The notes below the pieces were generated by a model that did not search any database, had not been told where the DNA came from, and saw only the letters and a list, made by a program, of their open reading frames with translations. Both the position numbers and the translations under genes were made by a program. From the NCBI RefSeq assembly GCF_030704825.1, contig NZ_JAUYNX010000039.1, positions 1 to 64,000 on the forward strand: a stretch of DNA of 64,000 nucleotides, given 5' to 3'. This document shows, one piece after another, positions 23,825-32,426 of this stretch; position 1 is the stretch's first letter; every line of letters begins with the position of its first letter. Source of the DNA: Brevundimonas sp. Lineage in GTDB: Bacteria; Pseudomonadota; Alphaproteobacteria; Caulobacterales; Caulobacteraceae.

Positions 23825-26155
23825 TCAGCCCAGGCGCAGTTCGGGCGCCGCGGCCACGCCCGCGGCCTCGAGCGGCAGGTGCAGGATGAAGGCCGCCCCC
23901 TTGCCGGGTTCGCTCTCCACCTCGGCCCAGCCGCCGTGCAGTTCGACCAGGGCCTTGACCAGGGCCAGGCCCACGCCCGGACCGCCCCGCTCGCGCCGGA
24001 CGAACCGGTCGAAGACGTGGGCCTGCAGGTGATAGGGGATGCCGCGCCCGGTGTCCTCGACCCGGATGCGGACCTCGGAGGTGGTGACCTCGGCGATCAG
24101 GGTCACGGCTCCGCCTTCCGAGACCGCCCGGGCGGCGTTGTCCAGCAGATGCTCCAGGGCCTGGCCCACCCGCTGGGCGTCGGCGCGGATCGGGCGCAGG
24201 GCCTCCGGGCATTTCACCGTCAGGGTCGCGCCCCGGCCCTCGATGCGTTCCCGTACCTTGCCGGCGGCGTCGTCCAGCAGGTCGCAGACCCGCACGTCGC
24301 CCAGCTGCAGCTCCATCTCGCCGGCGTCGATCTGGGCCATGTCCAGCACGTCGTCGATCGAACTGGCCAGCTGGCTGGCGGCGATGCGGATCGCGCCGGC
24401 GTGCTGGCGGCTGCGTTCGGGCAGGTCGGCCTGGGTCTCCAGCAGTTCGGAATAGCCGACGATGGTCGTCAGCGGCGTGCGCAGTTCGTAGGAGACGCTG
24501 CCGACGAACTCGCGCTTCAGGGCCGTCGATTCCTCCAGCGCCTGGGCCTTGGCGGCCAGGGCCTGCTCGAGTCCGCGCCGGGCGGTGACGTCGGAGAAGG
24601 CCACCAGGGTCGCGCCGTCCGGCAACGGCCGGGTCAGCCAGGAGGCGATGCGGCCATCGACGGTCCTGCCCTCGCCGGCGATCGGCACCCGGCTTTCGGG
24701 ATCGGGATCCGCGACCCGGGCCTTGAGGCCCAGCCACAGGGCGGGGTCGGGCATGGTCGACTGGCACAGGGCGGCGACCGTGTCGAAGTCGCCCGCGGCG
24801 TCCAGCGCCTCGCCGCTGACGCCCCAGAAGGCGTCGAAGGCCTCGTTGTGCAGCCGGATGCGGCCGTCGGACCCGAACACGGCCACGGCGTCGTTCAGCT
24901 TGTCGAGGGTGGCCGTCTGGACCTGGATCTGGGCGTTGAACCGGCTGCGCAGCTTCAGTTCGTCGGTGATGTCCGAGAACAGCAGCAGCACCCCGCCCAG
25001 CGGGTGCGGCTGGCGCACGACCCTGAGCGTGCGCCCGTCCGGCAGGGACCAGCTGTCGTCGGGCGCGGCGGTCGAGGCGCCGTAGAAGTCCAGCTCATTG
25101 GCCTTCCAGCCGGCGTAGTCGATGACCTCGGGCAACAGGCGGCGCTGGCGCAGCCGGTCCAGCAGTTCGGCGTGGGTCGGACGCTCGTCCAGCCAGGCGG
25201 GGTCGATGTTGAACAGGGTCTGGAAGGCGGTGTTGTGAAAGGCCAGCCGCTTCGAGGGCCCGAAGATGGCGACGGCGTCGGCGAGGTGGTTCAGCGTTTC
25301 GTCATGGGCCTCGACGTGGCGGCGCAGGGTGTCGCGGGTCTCTTCCGCCTCGGTCATGTCGAGGGCGAAGGCCAGCACGGCCCCGGCCCCGCCGGGCGCC
25401 GGCTCGGCCACGATCCGCCAGGCCCGGCGACGGCCGCCCCCGGTGGTCCAGCGAAAGCCTTCCTGCCGCTGTTTCAGCCGCCCCGCCTCGGCCACCACGG
25501 CGTCGGCCCCGCGGTCGAAACTCAACCCCCGCTCGCGCGCCTCGTCGACGCTGTCGACCTTCATCTCGGCCAGCCACGCCTTGTTGGCCCAGGCCAGCCG
25601 GCCGGCGGCGTCGGCGATCCAGGTCGGGGCCGGATAGGAATCGGCCAGCAGGCCCAGGCCGCTTTCGGTCGCCGTGCCGACCAGCCCCAGCCGGGCCAGC
25701 CTCAGCCAGGCCGCGCCGGCCGCCGAGCGGCCCTCGACCGCCCAGGCGCCGCCGGAGCCCTCGAGCACGGCGTCGAAGGCCTCGCCCTGGTCGATCAGGG
25801 CGTTCAGCCGCGGGCCCGCGGCGGCGCGCACGGCGTCCAGCACGACCAGGGCCGGGTCCGACTCCGGCGCGTCCCCCTCGCCGAGGTCGCGGGTGACGGC
25901 GTCCCAGGCCTGGGCCGAGCCCAGGCGGCGGGTCTGACCGTCGGGGGTGAGCGCCAGACGAATGTCCTCGAAGGCCGCCAGCGCCCCGTCGCGGTCGGCG
26001 AGGTCGACCCGGGCGGCGGCCAGTTCGGCCTCGGCCCTGCGATTGCGGGCCGCCAGCCGGCGGCGCAGCCGGGCCGCCCAGGCGCTGAGGGCCAGGGCCA
26101 GTCCCGCGGCGCCCGCGGTCGCGACATAGGCGATGTCGGCCTCGGCCATTCCCAT
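23825..26155 (-). CDS. divL: DivL-type PAS-domain pseudo-histidine kinase (tyrosine in place of the phospho-acceptor histidine)
   Basis: A 776-residue membrane-anchored sensor. One membrane helix (~8-30) is followed by a charged linker, then three PAS-like repeats (~170-275, ~285-395 and ~410-525; each has the A(V/T)(A/W)I(F/A) xxx GR(L/I) pattern), a DHp domain and an ATPase domain. The H-box reads SVSYELRTPLTTI with tyrosine Y556 (codon at 24488-24490) where kinases have histidine. C. crescentus DivL likewise has Tyr550 and a similar length (~770). The ATP-binding boxes are intact (LLDNAARAV, EDTGRGI, GPGVGLALVK). DivL acts at the cell pole, linking DivK to the CckA-ChpT-CtrA pathway. ATGs at 26155 and 26149 are both possible starts. 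Confidence 0.93.
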   Translation of the reverse strand: MGMAEADIAYVATAGAAGLALALSAWAARLRRRLAARNRRAEAELAAARVDLADRDGALAAFEDIRLALTPDGQTRRLGSAQAWDAVTRDLGEGDAPESDPALVVLDAVRAAAGPRLNALIDQGEAFDAVLEGSGGAWAVEGRSAAGAAWLRLARLGLVGTATESGLGLLADSYPAPTWIADAAGRLAWANKAWLAEMKVDSVDEARERGLSFDRGADAVVAEAGRLKQRQEGFRWTTGGGRRRAWRIVAEPAPGGAGAVLAFALDMTEAEETRDTLRRHVEAHDETLNHLADAVAIFGPSKRLAFHNTAFQTLFNIDPAWLDERPTHAELLDRLRQRRLLPEVIDYAGWKANELDFYGASTAAPDDSWSLPDGRTLRVVRQPHPLGGVLLLFSDITDELKLRSRFNAQIQVQTATLDKLNDAVAVFGSDGRIRLHNEAFDAFWGVSGEALDAAGDFDTVAALCQSTMPDPALWLGLKARVADPDPESRVPIAGEGRTVDGRIASWLTRPLPDGATLVAFSDVTARRGLEQALAAKAQALEESTALKREFVGSVSYELRTPLTTIVGYSELLETQADLPERSRQHAGAIRIAASQLASSIDDVLDMAQIDAGEMELQLGDVRVCDLLDDAAGKVRERIEGRGATLTVKCPEALRPIRADAQRVGQALEHLLDNAARAVSEGGAVTLIAEVTTSEVRIRVEDTGRGIPYHLQAHVFDRFVRRERGGPGVGLALVKALVELHGGWAEVESEPGKGAAFILHLPLEAAGVAAAPELRLG

Positions 26156-26180
26156 CCCTGCTTCGGAGCCCCGCGCCCCC

Positions 26181-26212
26181 GGGCCTCAAGCCGCGCAATG
26201 CGCGTCAGGCCC
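26181..26212 (+). repeat. Dispersed leader hairpin, copy 3 (between divL and zincin gene)
   Basis: Outer arms GGGCCT (26181-26186) and AGGCCC (26207-26212) enclose CTCAAG, which overlaps the left arm, and an inner hairpin CGCGC-AAT-GCGCG (26192-26204). Both stems differ from copies 1 and 2 yet still pair fully. It lies 26 bp upstream of divL (opposite orientation) and 68 bp before the plus-strand zincin gene. Confidence 0.6.
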
Positions 26213-26217
26213 GACCA

Positions 26218-26228
26218 GAATCTGATTC
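26218..26228. promoter_or_regulatory. Two adjacent GANTC (CcrM) sites in the divL upstream region
   Basis: GAATC (26218-26222) and GATTC (26224-26228) lie one base apart, 63-73 bp upstream of the divL start codon. In Caulobacterales GANTC is methylated by CcrM, and promoter sites are read by GcrA. Function at divL is inference. Confidence 0.5.
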
Positions 26229-26280
26229 GGTAACCATAACCCGCGTCGCCGGATTTGCGAGCGGGCGTCGAACGCCCGAT

Positions 26281-26700
26281 ATGGGCCCGATGACCGACTG
26301 GACCGATCAGACCGCGCCCTCGCTCGACGATTTCGCCCGGCTGGCGCGCGAGGCCTTCGACGCCCTGCCCGAACCGTTCCGCTCGCTGGCCGGCGAGGTG
26401 GTCATCCGCGTCGACGACTTCGCTGACGATGAGACCCTTGCGCTGATGGAGATGGAGGACCCGTTCGAACTGACCGGCCTCTACCACGGCGTCGACATCG
26501 GCCTGCGCGACCAGATGGGACCGGCCGCCGAGGCGTCGCGCATCTTCCTCTACCGCCGCCCGATCCTCGACGAATGGTGCGAGCGCGGCGACGTCGGCCT
26601 GTCGGAGATCATCGCCCACGTCCTGATCCACGAAATCGGCCACCATTTCGGGCTGGACGACGACCGGATCGACGTGATCGAGGACGAGCCGGATGATTAG
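26281..26700 (+). CDS. Zincin-like metallopeptidase family protein (DUF1025-type)
   Basis: A 139-residue protein (136 if started at the second ATG, 26290). The C-terminal half contains the zinc protease signature HEIGHHFGLDDD (HExxHxxGxxD), preceded by RIFLYRRPILDEWC, matching the small zincin family often annotated as a possible metallopeptidase. The N-terminus is acidic and aromatic. It has no signal peptide, so it is cytoplasmic; substrate unknown. A hairpin GGGCGT-CGA-ACGCCC ends 2 bp before the first ATG, so the exact start is uncertain. Confidence 0.88.
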   Translation: MGPMTDWTDQTAPSLDDFARLAREAFDALPEPFRSLAGEVVIRVDDFADDETLALMEMEDPFELTGLYHGVDIGLRDQMGPAAEASRIFLYRRPILDEWCERGDVGLSEIIAHVLIHEIGHHFGLDDDRIDVIEDEPDD

Positions 26701-26701
26701 T

Positions 26702-26800
26702 GGCCAGTGGCCTGTGGCTGGTGATTGGCGGTCGGGAAACGCGGACGGGGAAGCGCGCAATGACCACTCGCCACTGGCCCCTGGCCACTCGCCACTTCCT
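26702..26800. repeat. AGTGGC-rich inverted-repeat region downstream of zincin gene
   Basis: GGCCAGTGGC (26702-26711) pairs with GCCACTGGCC (26770-26779). Further TGGCCA, GCCACT and CTCGCCACT motifs recur on both sides. It starts directly after the stop at 26700 and could form a large hairpin. There is no T-run. Confidence 0.45.
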
Positions 26801-26868
26801 GCCCCCGCCTTAAATCCTTCCCGATCTGTGGTATAAGCCCCACCTCCCTCTCTTGCTGGATTGCCCCC

Positions 26869-28047
26869 TTGAGCCTCACGCTCGACCTTTCGCGCACGTC
26901 CGCCGCCAAGCCCGCGGCGCCCATCAACCTCTCGGGGCTGACGCGCGGGGGCCTGCGTCAGGCGTTGATCGAGGCCGACATCTGCCCGCCCGAGAAGGCG
27001 AAGATGCGGGCCAGTCAGGTCTGGGGCTGGATCCACCACTACGGCGTCACCGACTTCGCGGCGATGAGCAACATCGCGAAGGATACGCAGGCGAAACTGG
27101 CCGCGGCCTTCACCCTCGCCCGCCCCGAGATCGTCGAGCGCCAGGTGTCGAGGGACGGCACCCGCAAATGGCTGATCCGCACCGCGCCCGGCATCGAGAT
27201 CGAGACCGTCTACATCCCCGACGTCGGCCGCGCCGGCGCCCTGTGCGTGTCCAGCCAGGTCGGCTGCACCCTGAACTGCACCTTCTGCCACACCGGCACC
27301 CAGAAGCTGGTACGCAACCTGACCGCCGCCGAGATCGTGGCCCAGGTCCAGGTCGCCCGCGACGACCTCGAGGAATGGCCGTCGCCCAGGGAAGACCGCC
27401 GCCTGTCGAACATCGTCTTCATGGGCATGGGCGAGCCGCTCTACAATCTGGACCACGTCGCCGACGCCATCGACATCATCTCCGACAATGAGGGCATCGC
27501 CCTGTCGCGGCGCCGGATCACCGTATCGACCTCGGGCGTCACGCCGCAGCTGGACGCGCTGGGAACCCGCACCCAGGCCATGCTGGCGATCAGCCTGCAC
27601 GCCACCAACGACGCCCTGCGCGACGTGCTGGTGCCGCTGAACAAGAAATACGACCTGGCCCAGTTGATGGCCGGCATCCGCGCCTATCCGGGCCTCTCCA
27701 ACGCCCGCCGGGTGACGTTCGAATATGTGATGCTGAAGGGCGTCAACGACAGCCCCGAGGAAGCGCGCGCCCTGCTGAAGCTGATCGAGGGCATTCCCGC
27801 CAAGGTGAACCTGATCCCGTTCAATCCGTGGCCGGGCACCGACTACGAATGCTCGGACTGGAAGACGATCGAGCGGTTCGCCGCCATCCTCAACAAGGCC
27901 GGCTACGCCTCGCCGATCCGCACCCCGCGCGGCCGCGACATCCTCGCCGCCTGCGGCCAGCTGAAGTCCGAGAGCGAGAAGGTGCGGGCCTCGGCCCTGC
28001 GCAAGGCCGGACAGGCCCCCGTCGAAGGCGTGATCGAGGCGGCCTAA
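26869..28047 (+). CDS. rlmN: 23S rRNA (adenine-2503-C2)-methyltransferase RlmN
   Basis: A 392-residue radical-SAM methyltransferase that modifies A2503 of 23S rRNA and A37 of some tRNAs. The Fe-S motif [11 protein letters not shown] (CxxxCxxC) follows the conserved [25 protein letters not shown] and the C-terminal CGQL, carrying the methyl-carrier cysteine, are intact. The best start is a TTG at 26869 (MSLTLDLS); no in-frame ATG or GTG with a ribosome-binding site was seen upstream. A TATAAG sequence at about 26832 could be its -10 box. Confidence 0.95.
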   Translation: MSLTLDLSRTSAAKPAAPINLSGLTRGGLRQALIEADICPPEKAKMRASQVWGWIHHYGVTDFAAMSNIAKDTQAKLAAAFTLARPEIVERQVSRDGTRKWLIRTAPGIEIETVYIPDVGRAGALCVSSQVGCTLNCTFCHTGTQKLVRNLTAAEIVAQVQVARDDLEEWPSPREDRRLSNIVFMGMGEPLYNLDHVADAIDIISDNEGIALSRRRITVSTSGVTPQLDALGTRTQAMLAISLHATNDALRDVLVPLNKKYDLAQLMAGIRAYPGLSNARRVTFEYVMLKGVNDSPEEARALLKLIEGIPAKVNLIPFNPWPGTDYECSDWKTIERFAAILNKAGYASPIRTPRGRDILAACGQLKSESEKVRASALRKAGQAPVEGVIEAA

Positions 28048-28156
28048 CCTCCGGTTACACCGGGACAAGATTCGTGATCGGGTGTGGCGCCGCCGGACTT
28101 GCGGATTGGGGCGAAAACCGGGCAATCGTCACGGACCTCTGAACCTCCGGATCAAC

Positions 28157-28600
28157 ATGGACTCCTCGGCCCTCTCCACCGTGCTCGACAGCGCCGAGGT
28201 CCAGGCCTTCGCGACCGGCTTTCCGACCACCCTGGCGCATCTGGGCGTGACGCTGGCGCTGATGACCGCCGGCGCGGTCATCTACGCCCTGTTCACGCCG
28301 TGGAAGGAGATCGCCCTGATCCGGGAGGGCAACGCCGCCGCCGCGGTCGCCTTCTCCGGCGTGCTGGTCGGCCTCGCCATCCCGCTGGCGGTCAGCCTCA
28401 GCGTCTCGACCTCGATCAAGGACATCGTCCTGTGGGGCGTGGCCACGGTGGTGCTGCAGCTCCTGGCCTTCCGGCTGGTCGACATGCTGCTGACCGGCCT
28501 GCCCCAGCGAATCCGCGACGGCGAGATCGCGGCGGCCGTCCTGCTGGTCGGGGCCAAGCTGTCGACCGCATTGATCCTCGCCGCCGCCCTGACCGGCTGA
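28157..28600 (+). CDS. DUF350 membrane protein
   Basis: A 147-residue protein with about four membrane helices (residues ~22-45, ~58-80, ~87-108 and ~122-145) and the DUF350 pattern: FTPWKEIALIREGNAAAAVAFSGVLVGLAIPLA (discontinuous helix pair) and ILVGAKLSTAL-like ending. No catalytic activity is known. The serine-protease gene follows 4 nt after its stop, so the two are an operon. Confidence 0.85.
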   Translation: MDSSALSTVLDSAEVQAFATGFPTTLAHLGVTLALMTAGAVIYALFTPWKEIALIREGNAAAAVAFSGVLVGLAIPLAVSLSVSTSIKDIVLWGVATVVLQLLAFRLVDMLLTGLPQRIRDGEIAAAVLLVGAKLSTALILAAALTG

Positions 28601-28604
28601 CGCC

Positions 28605-29435
28605 ATGGGTTTCCCCCGAGCGCCGGACTGGCTCGTCTATTCGCTGGTGGTCGGCGCCCTCGTGCTCTGGTCGCTGAACCGCCGCGAGAACGCCGACGCG
28701 CCGCCCGCGCCGCCCGCGCCCGACGAGGTCGAGGGCGCGCTTCTGGGTCCGGTCACCCCTTTCGACCCGGCCGTCACCGTCAACGCCCCCGACATCCCCT
28801 TCCAGCCCGCCTCGGGCACGGCCTTCTCGATCTCGCGCGAGGGCCGCTGGGTCACGGCCCGCCACGTGGTCGAAGGCTGCCGGCGCCCGGCCATTCTCGT
28901 CGGCGGCGGCCGCGCCGTCGCCGCCGACGTGCGGCTGGCGCCCCGCGCCGACATCGCCGTCCTGCTGACCCAGGGCGGCTCCGACGCGGTTCCGGTCATG
29001 GCCGCGCGGGGTCTGCGCGCCGGGCAGCGCGCCTTCCATCCCGGCTATCCCCAGGCCCGCGCGGGCGAGGTCACCTCGCGCCTGCTGGGACGCGAGACGC
29101 TGAAGGTGCGGGGCCGCGGCCAGCGCGACGAGCCGGTCCTGGCCTGGGCCGAGGTCGGCCGGACCGACGGCCTGGGCGGCACCCTGGCCGGTCTGTCGGG
29201 CGCCCCGGTGCTGGATCGCCAGGGCCGCGCCATCGGCGTCACCATCGCCGAGAGCCCGCGCCGGGGACGGATCTACACCACCTCGCCCGACACCTTCGGG
29301 CCGGCGGTCCGCGGCGTGCAGAAGGCCGACGAGCCCCTGACCGGCCGGATCATCACCGTCGACAACTACGGCCTCGTCGCCGACGACCTGCGCCGCGAAC
29401 TGCGGATCGCCCAGGTGGTGTGCCTGTCGGCCTGA
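28605..29435 (+). CDS. Membrane-anchored trypsin-like serine protease
   Basis: A 276-residue protein: an N-terminal membrane anchor (residues ~10-24), a Pro/Ala linker and an S1-type protease domain. The catalytic triad is visible as H87 (TARHVVEG), D116 (RADIAVL) and S198 (GLSGAPV). It has no PDZ domain, unlike DegP/HtrA. It probably acts in the periplasm on envelope proteins. It is co-transcribed with the DUF350 gene and converges with the M16 peptidase gene 4 bp away. Confidence 0.88.
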   Translation: MGFPRAPDWLVYSLVVGALVLWSLNRRENADAPPAPPAPDEVEGALLGPVTPFDPAVTVNAPDIPFQPASGTAFSISREGRWVTARHVVEGCRRPAILVGGGRAVAADVRLAPRADIAVLLTQGGSDAVPVMAARGLRAGQRAFHPGYPQARAGEVTSRLLGRETLKVRGRGQRDEPVLAWAEVGRTDGLGGTLAGLSGAPVLDRQGRAIGVTIAESPRRGRIYTTSPDTFGPAVRGVQKADEPLTGRIITVDNYGLVADDLRRELRIAQVVCLSA

Positions 29436-29439
29436 GGGT

Positions 29440-32331
29440 CTAGTGCAACGAGACGCTGTCGATGTTCAGGCTCGACAGCGGCACGACCTCGAGGTCCGGA
29501 TATTTCGCCCGCAGGGCCTCAAGGAAGACCGAGGCGTCGCCGACGATCACCAGGCTGGCGTTGGCCGCCGGCAGGTGTTCGGCCGCGGCGGCCCGGATCT
29601 GGGCCGGGGTGACGGCGTTCACGTCGTCGTCGTAGGTGGCCAGGTTCGACAGCGGCAGGCCGTAGAGGGCCAGGTTGGCGACCAGGCCGCCGAGGCCGTC
29701 GACGGTCTCCAGCTGGCGCCCGAACGAACCGATCAGGGTCGCCCGGCGCGGGGCCAGTTCGGCCTCTGTGGCGTCGGTGGTCGACAGGCGGGCGATCTCG
29801 GCCAGGATCAGGTCGGCCACCTCCGGCACGGCGTCGTTGCGGGTCTGGGCCGAGGCCGAGAGAATGCCCTCGTCCTCGCGCACGCCCAGGCCCGAACTGG
29901 CCCCGTAGGAGAGGCCGCGCTTGATGCGGATTTCCTGGTTGAGGCGGGCCGAGAAGCCGCCGCCCATGACGGCGTTGCCGACCAGCATGGGGAAATAGTC
30001 CTCATCGGTGCGCGATATGCCGCGCATGGCCGCGATCACCGCCGCCTGCCCGGCGCCGGGCTGGTCGACCACGATGACGCGCGGCGCGACCGGCGGGCCG
30101 GCCGGGTCGTCGTTGGCGGCCACGGCGCCGGCCGGGTCGCTCCAGTCGCCGAACGCCTGTTCGGCGAGGGCCCAGGCGGCCTCGGGCGTGATGTCGCCCG
30201 AGAAGACCAGGGTCGCCTCGCTCGGCCGGTAGCGGCCCTCGTGGAAGGCGGTCAGGTCCTCGCGGGCCAGGCCGGGGATGCTGCCCGGCGTGCCCGAACC
30301 GGGCAGGGCGTAGGGGGCCTCGCCAAAGACGGCCCGGGCCGCGGCCAGGCCGGCCACCGGTCCGGGCTGCGACAGCTGCACCCGCAGGCCGTTCAGGGTC
30401 TGGGTCTTCTCGCGGTCCAGCTCCTCGGCGGCATAGGCCGGGTTGCGCACCACATCGGCCATCAGGGCCATGGTCTGCGGGAAGACGTTCGACGGCGAGG
30501 AGGCGAAGACATTGGTGAAGTCCGGGCCCGCGCCCGCGCCGATGTTGGCGCCCAGCCGCTCGATCTCGGTGGCGATCTCGGGGGCCGAGCGGCTTTCTGT
30601 GCCCTGGGTCAGCAGGGAGGCGGTGAAGTTGGCGACGCCGGCCTTGCCGGCCGGATCGTCGGACGTGCCGGCGTCGAAGCTCAGCCGGGCCGAAATCAGG
30701 GGCAGGCCGGGCTTTTGCGCGACCAACACCCGCATGCCGTTGGACAGGCGGCGCTCGGCCACCTGCGGCGTGGCCGCATCGACCGCCTCGCCGGGCTGCG
30801 GCAGGGGCGTGCGCTGGTCTTCGGGCAGCAGGGTCACCGGCTCGCCGGCGGGCGCGAGGGCGGCCAGGGTGACCGGGGCGGTGAACGCCTCCTGGACGGT
30901 CGACGCCGGATGTTCGTCGTCGGCCTGCAGATAGCGCATCGAAATGGCCCGGTCGTCGCGCAGATACTGACGCGCCACCCGCTGAACGTCGGCGACGGTC
31001 ACCGCCTGGATGTCGGCCACGTCGCGGTCGGCCACGGTCGGGTCGCCGGTCATGATGAGGGTGTAGCCCAGTTGGAAGGCGCGGCCGTCGATGGTCTCCA
31101 GCCCGCGCAGGGCCTGCGCCACCAGTTCGGTCCTGGCCTCGGCCAGCTCGGCCTCGGTCACCGGCTCGTCGCGGATGCGGGCGATCTCGGCGCGAAGGGC
31201 GGCGAGGCCCTCGTCCGGCGTGTGGCCGGCGCTCATGATGGCCGTGGTGTTCAGCACCCCGACCTGCTGCTGCTGGCTGTTCGAGGAGCTGGCCGCGGTC
31301 GCGATCTGCTGGCGATAGACCAGCGCCTGGTAGAGACGGCTGCTTTCGCCGGTCGACAGGATGCCGTCCAGCACGTCCAGGGCCGCGCGGTCGGGATGGT
31401 TGTAGGGCACGGTGGGCCAGGTGATCTGCACCATCGGCAGGGGCACGTTGGGGCCGTAGAAGGTCGCGTCGCGCGCCGCGCCGAAGCTCTCGGGCACGTT
31501 GTTCACGGGCAGGGCCCGGTCGGGGTTCTCGATGGCGCCGAAATACTGGTCGATCCAGGCGTCCAGCCGGGCCTGGTCGAAATTGCCGGCCACGATCAGA
31601 TAGGCGTTGTCCGGCCGGTAGAAGGTCTCGTGGAAGCGCAGCACGTCGTCGATGGTGGCGGCGTCCAGATCGGCGATCGAGCCGATGCCCGGACGGCGGT
31701 ACGGGCTGTCCTGATAGATGAAGGCCTGGGAATGCAGGCGCTGGAAGCGGCCGTAGGGCGTCGACAGAACGCGCTGGCGGAACTCCTCCTTTACGACGTC
31801 GCGCTCGCTCTCGAACGAACCCTCGTCGACCACCAGCGACCCCATCCGTTCGGCCTCGGCGAACAGCATCCGCTCCAGGTGCTGGGCCGGCACAGTCTCG
31901 TAGTAGTTGGTCACGTCCAGGCCGGTGGAGGCGTTGTTCGAGCCGCCGACGTCCTCGGTCAGCCGGTCGAAGGTCTCCTGCGGCAGGTTGCGCGTCGCCT
32001 TGAACATCAGGTGTTCGAACATGTGGGCGAAGCCCGAGCGGCCTTCCGGATCGTCCTTGGCCCCGACCTTGTACCAGACCTGCACCGTGACATTGGACGT
32101 GGCCGTATCGCGGGCGGTGTAGACCCTCAGGCCATTCGGCAGGATCCGCTCCTGAAAGCCCAGAGGCGGCACGACTATGGGCGCGGGACTGTCCTGGGCG
32201 GCCACGCCGCGACCGGCTGCGTCGGCGGCGACCGCCATCCCGGTCTGGGCCGCGTCGGGTGTCATGGCCCAGGCGACGGTTCCCAGCATCAGGGCGGAAA
32301 TCGAGACGGCGGCGAACAGGCGGGACTTCAT
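29440..32331 (-). CDS. M16-family metallopeptidase, two-domain, exported
   Basis: A 963-residue insulinase/pitrilysin-like protein with a signal peptide. The first M16 half holds the zinc motif HMFEH (H103, E106, H107), with the downstream glutamate in ESERDVVKEEF (~residue 180). The second half (from about residue 530, LSNGMRVLVAQKPGLPLISA) lacks HxxEH, as is usual for the inactive partner of the clamshell. It would degrade peptides in the periplasm. The stand-alone gene lies between the serine protease (convergent) and oxyR. Confidence 0.93.
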   Translation of the reverse strand: MKSRLFAAVSISALMLGTVAWAMTPDAAQTGMAVAADAAGRGVAAQDSPAPIVVPPLGFQERILPNGLRVYTARDTATSNVTVQVWYKVGAKDDPEGRSGFAHMFEHLMFKATRNLPQETFDRLTEDVGGSNNASTGLDVTNYYETVPAQHLERMLFAEAERMGSLVVDEGSFESERDVVKEEFRQRVLSTPYGRFQRLHSQAFIYQDSPYRRPGIGSIADLDAATIDDVLRFHETFYRPDNAYLIVAGNFDQARLDAWIDQYFGAIENPDRALPVNNVPESFGAARDATFYGPNVPLPMVQITWPTVPYNHPDRAALDVLDGILSTGESSRLYQALVYRQQIATAASSSNSQQQQVGVLNTTAIMSAGHTPDEGLAALRAEIARIRDEPVTEAELAEARTELVAQALRGLETIDGRAFQLGYTLIMTGDPTVADRDVADIQAVTVADVQRVARQYLRDDRAISMRYLQADDEHPASTVQEAFTAPVTLAALAPAGEPVTLLPEDQRTPLPQPGEAVDAATPQVAERRLSNGMRVLVAQKPGLPLISARLSFDAGTSDDPAGKAGVANFTASLLTQGTESRSAPEIATEIERLGANIGAGAGPDFTNVFASSPSNVFPQTMALMADVVRNPAYAAEELDREKTQTLNGLRVQLSQPGPVAGLAAARAVFGEAPYALPGSGTPGSIPGLAREDLTAFHEGRYRPSEATLVFSGDITPEAAWALAEQAFGDWSDPAGAVAANDDPAGPPVAPRVIVVDQPGAGQAAVIAAMRGISRTDEDYFPMLVGNAVMGGGFSARLNQEIRIKRGLSYGASSGLGVREDEGILSASAQTRNDAVPEVADLILAEIARLSTTDATEAELAPRRATLIGSFGRQLETVDGLGGLVANLALYGLPLSNLATYDDDVNAVTPAQIRAAAAEHLPAANASLVIVGDASVFLEALRAKYPDLEVVPLSSLNIDSVSLH

Positions 32332-32426
32332 GGGACACGGCTCCGGACGCCCGACGCGCGCGGGCCCGCGAACCCTATCAGGGCGAAAACCCGGCGCACC
32401 TTACGGAGTCGTAATGAAGCCGGGGC

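Noticed and set aside
23750..26233. Open frame of over 800 codons opposite divL
   Set aside because: High GC removes stop codons on the antisense strand; composition is Gly/Arg/Gln-rich with no family motifs, and divL is certain.
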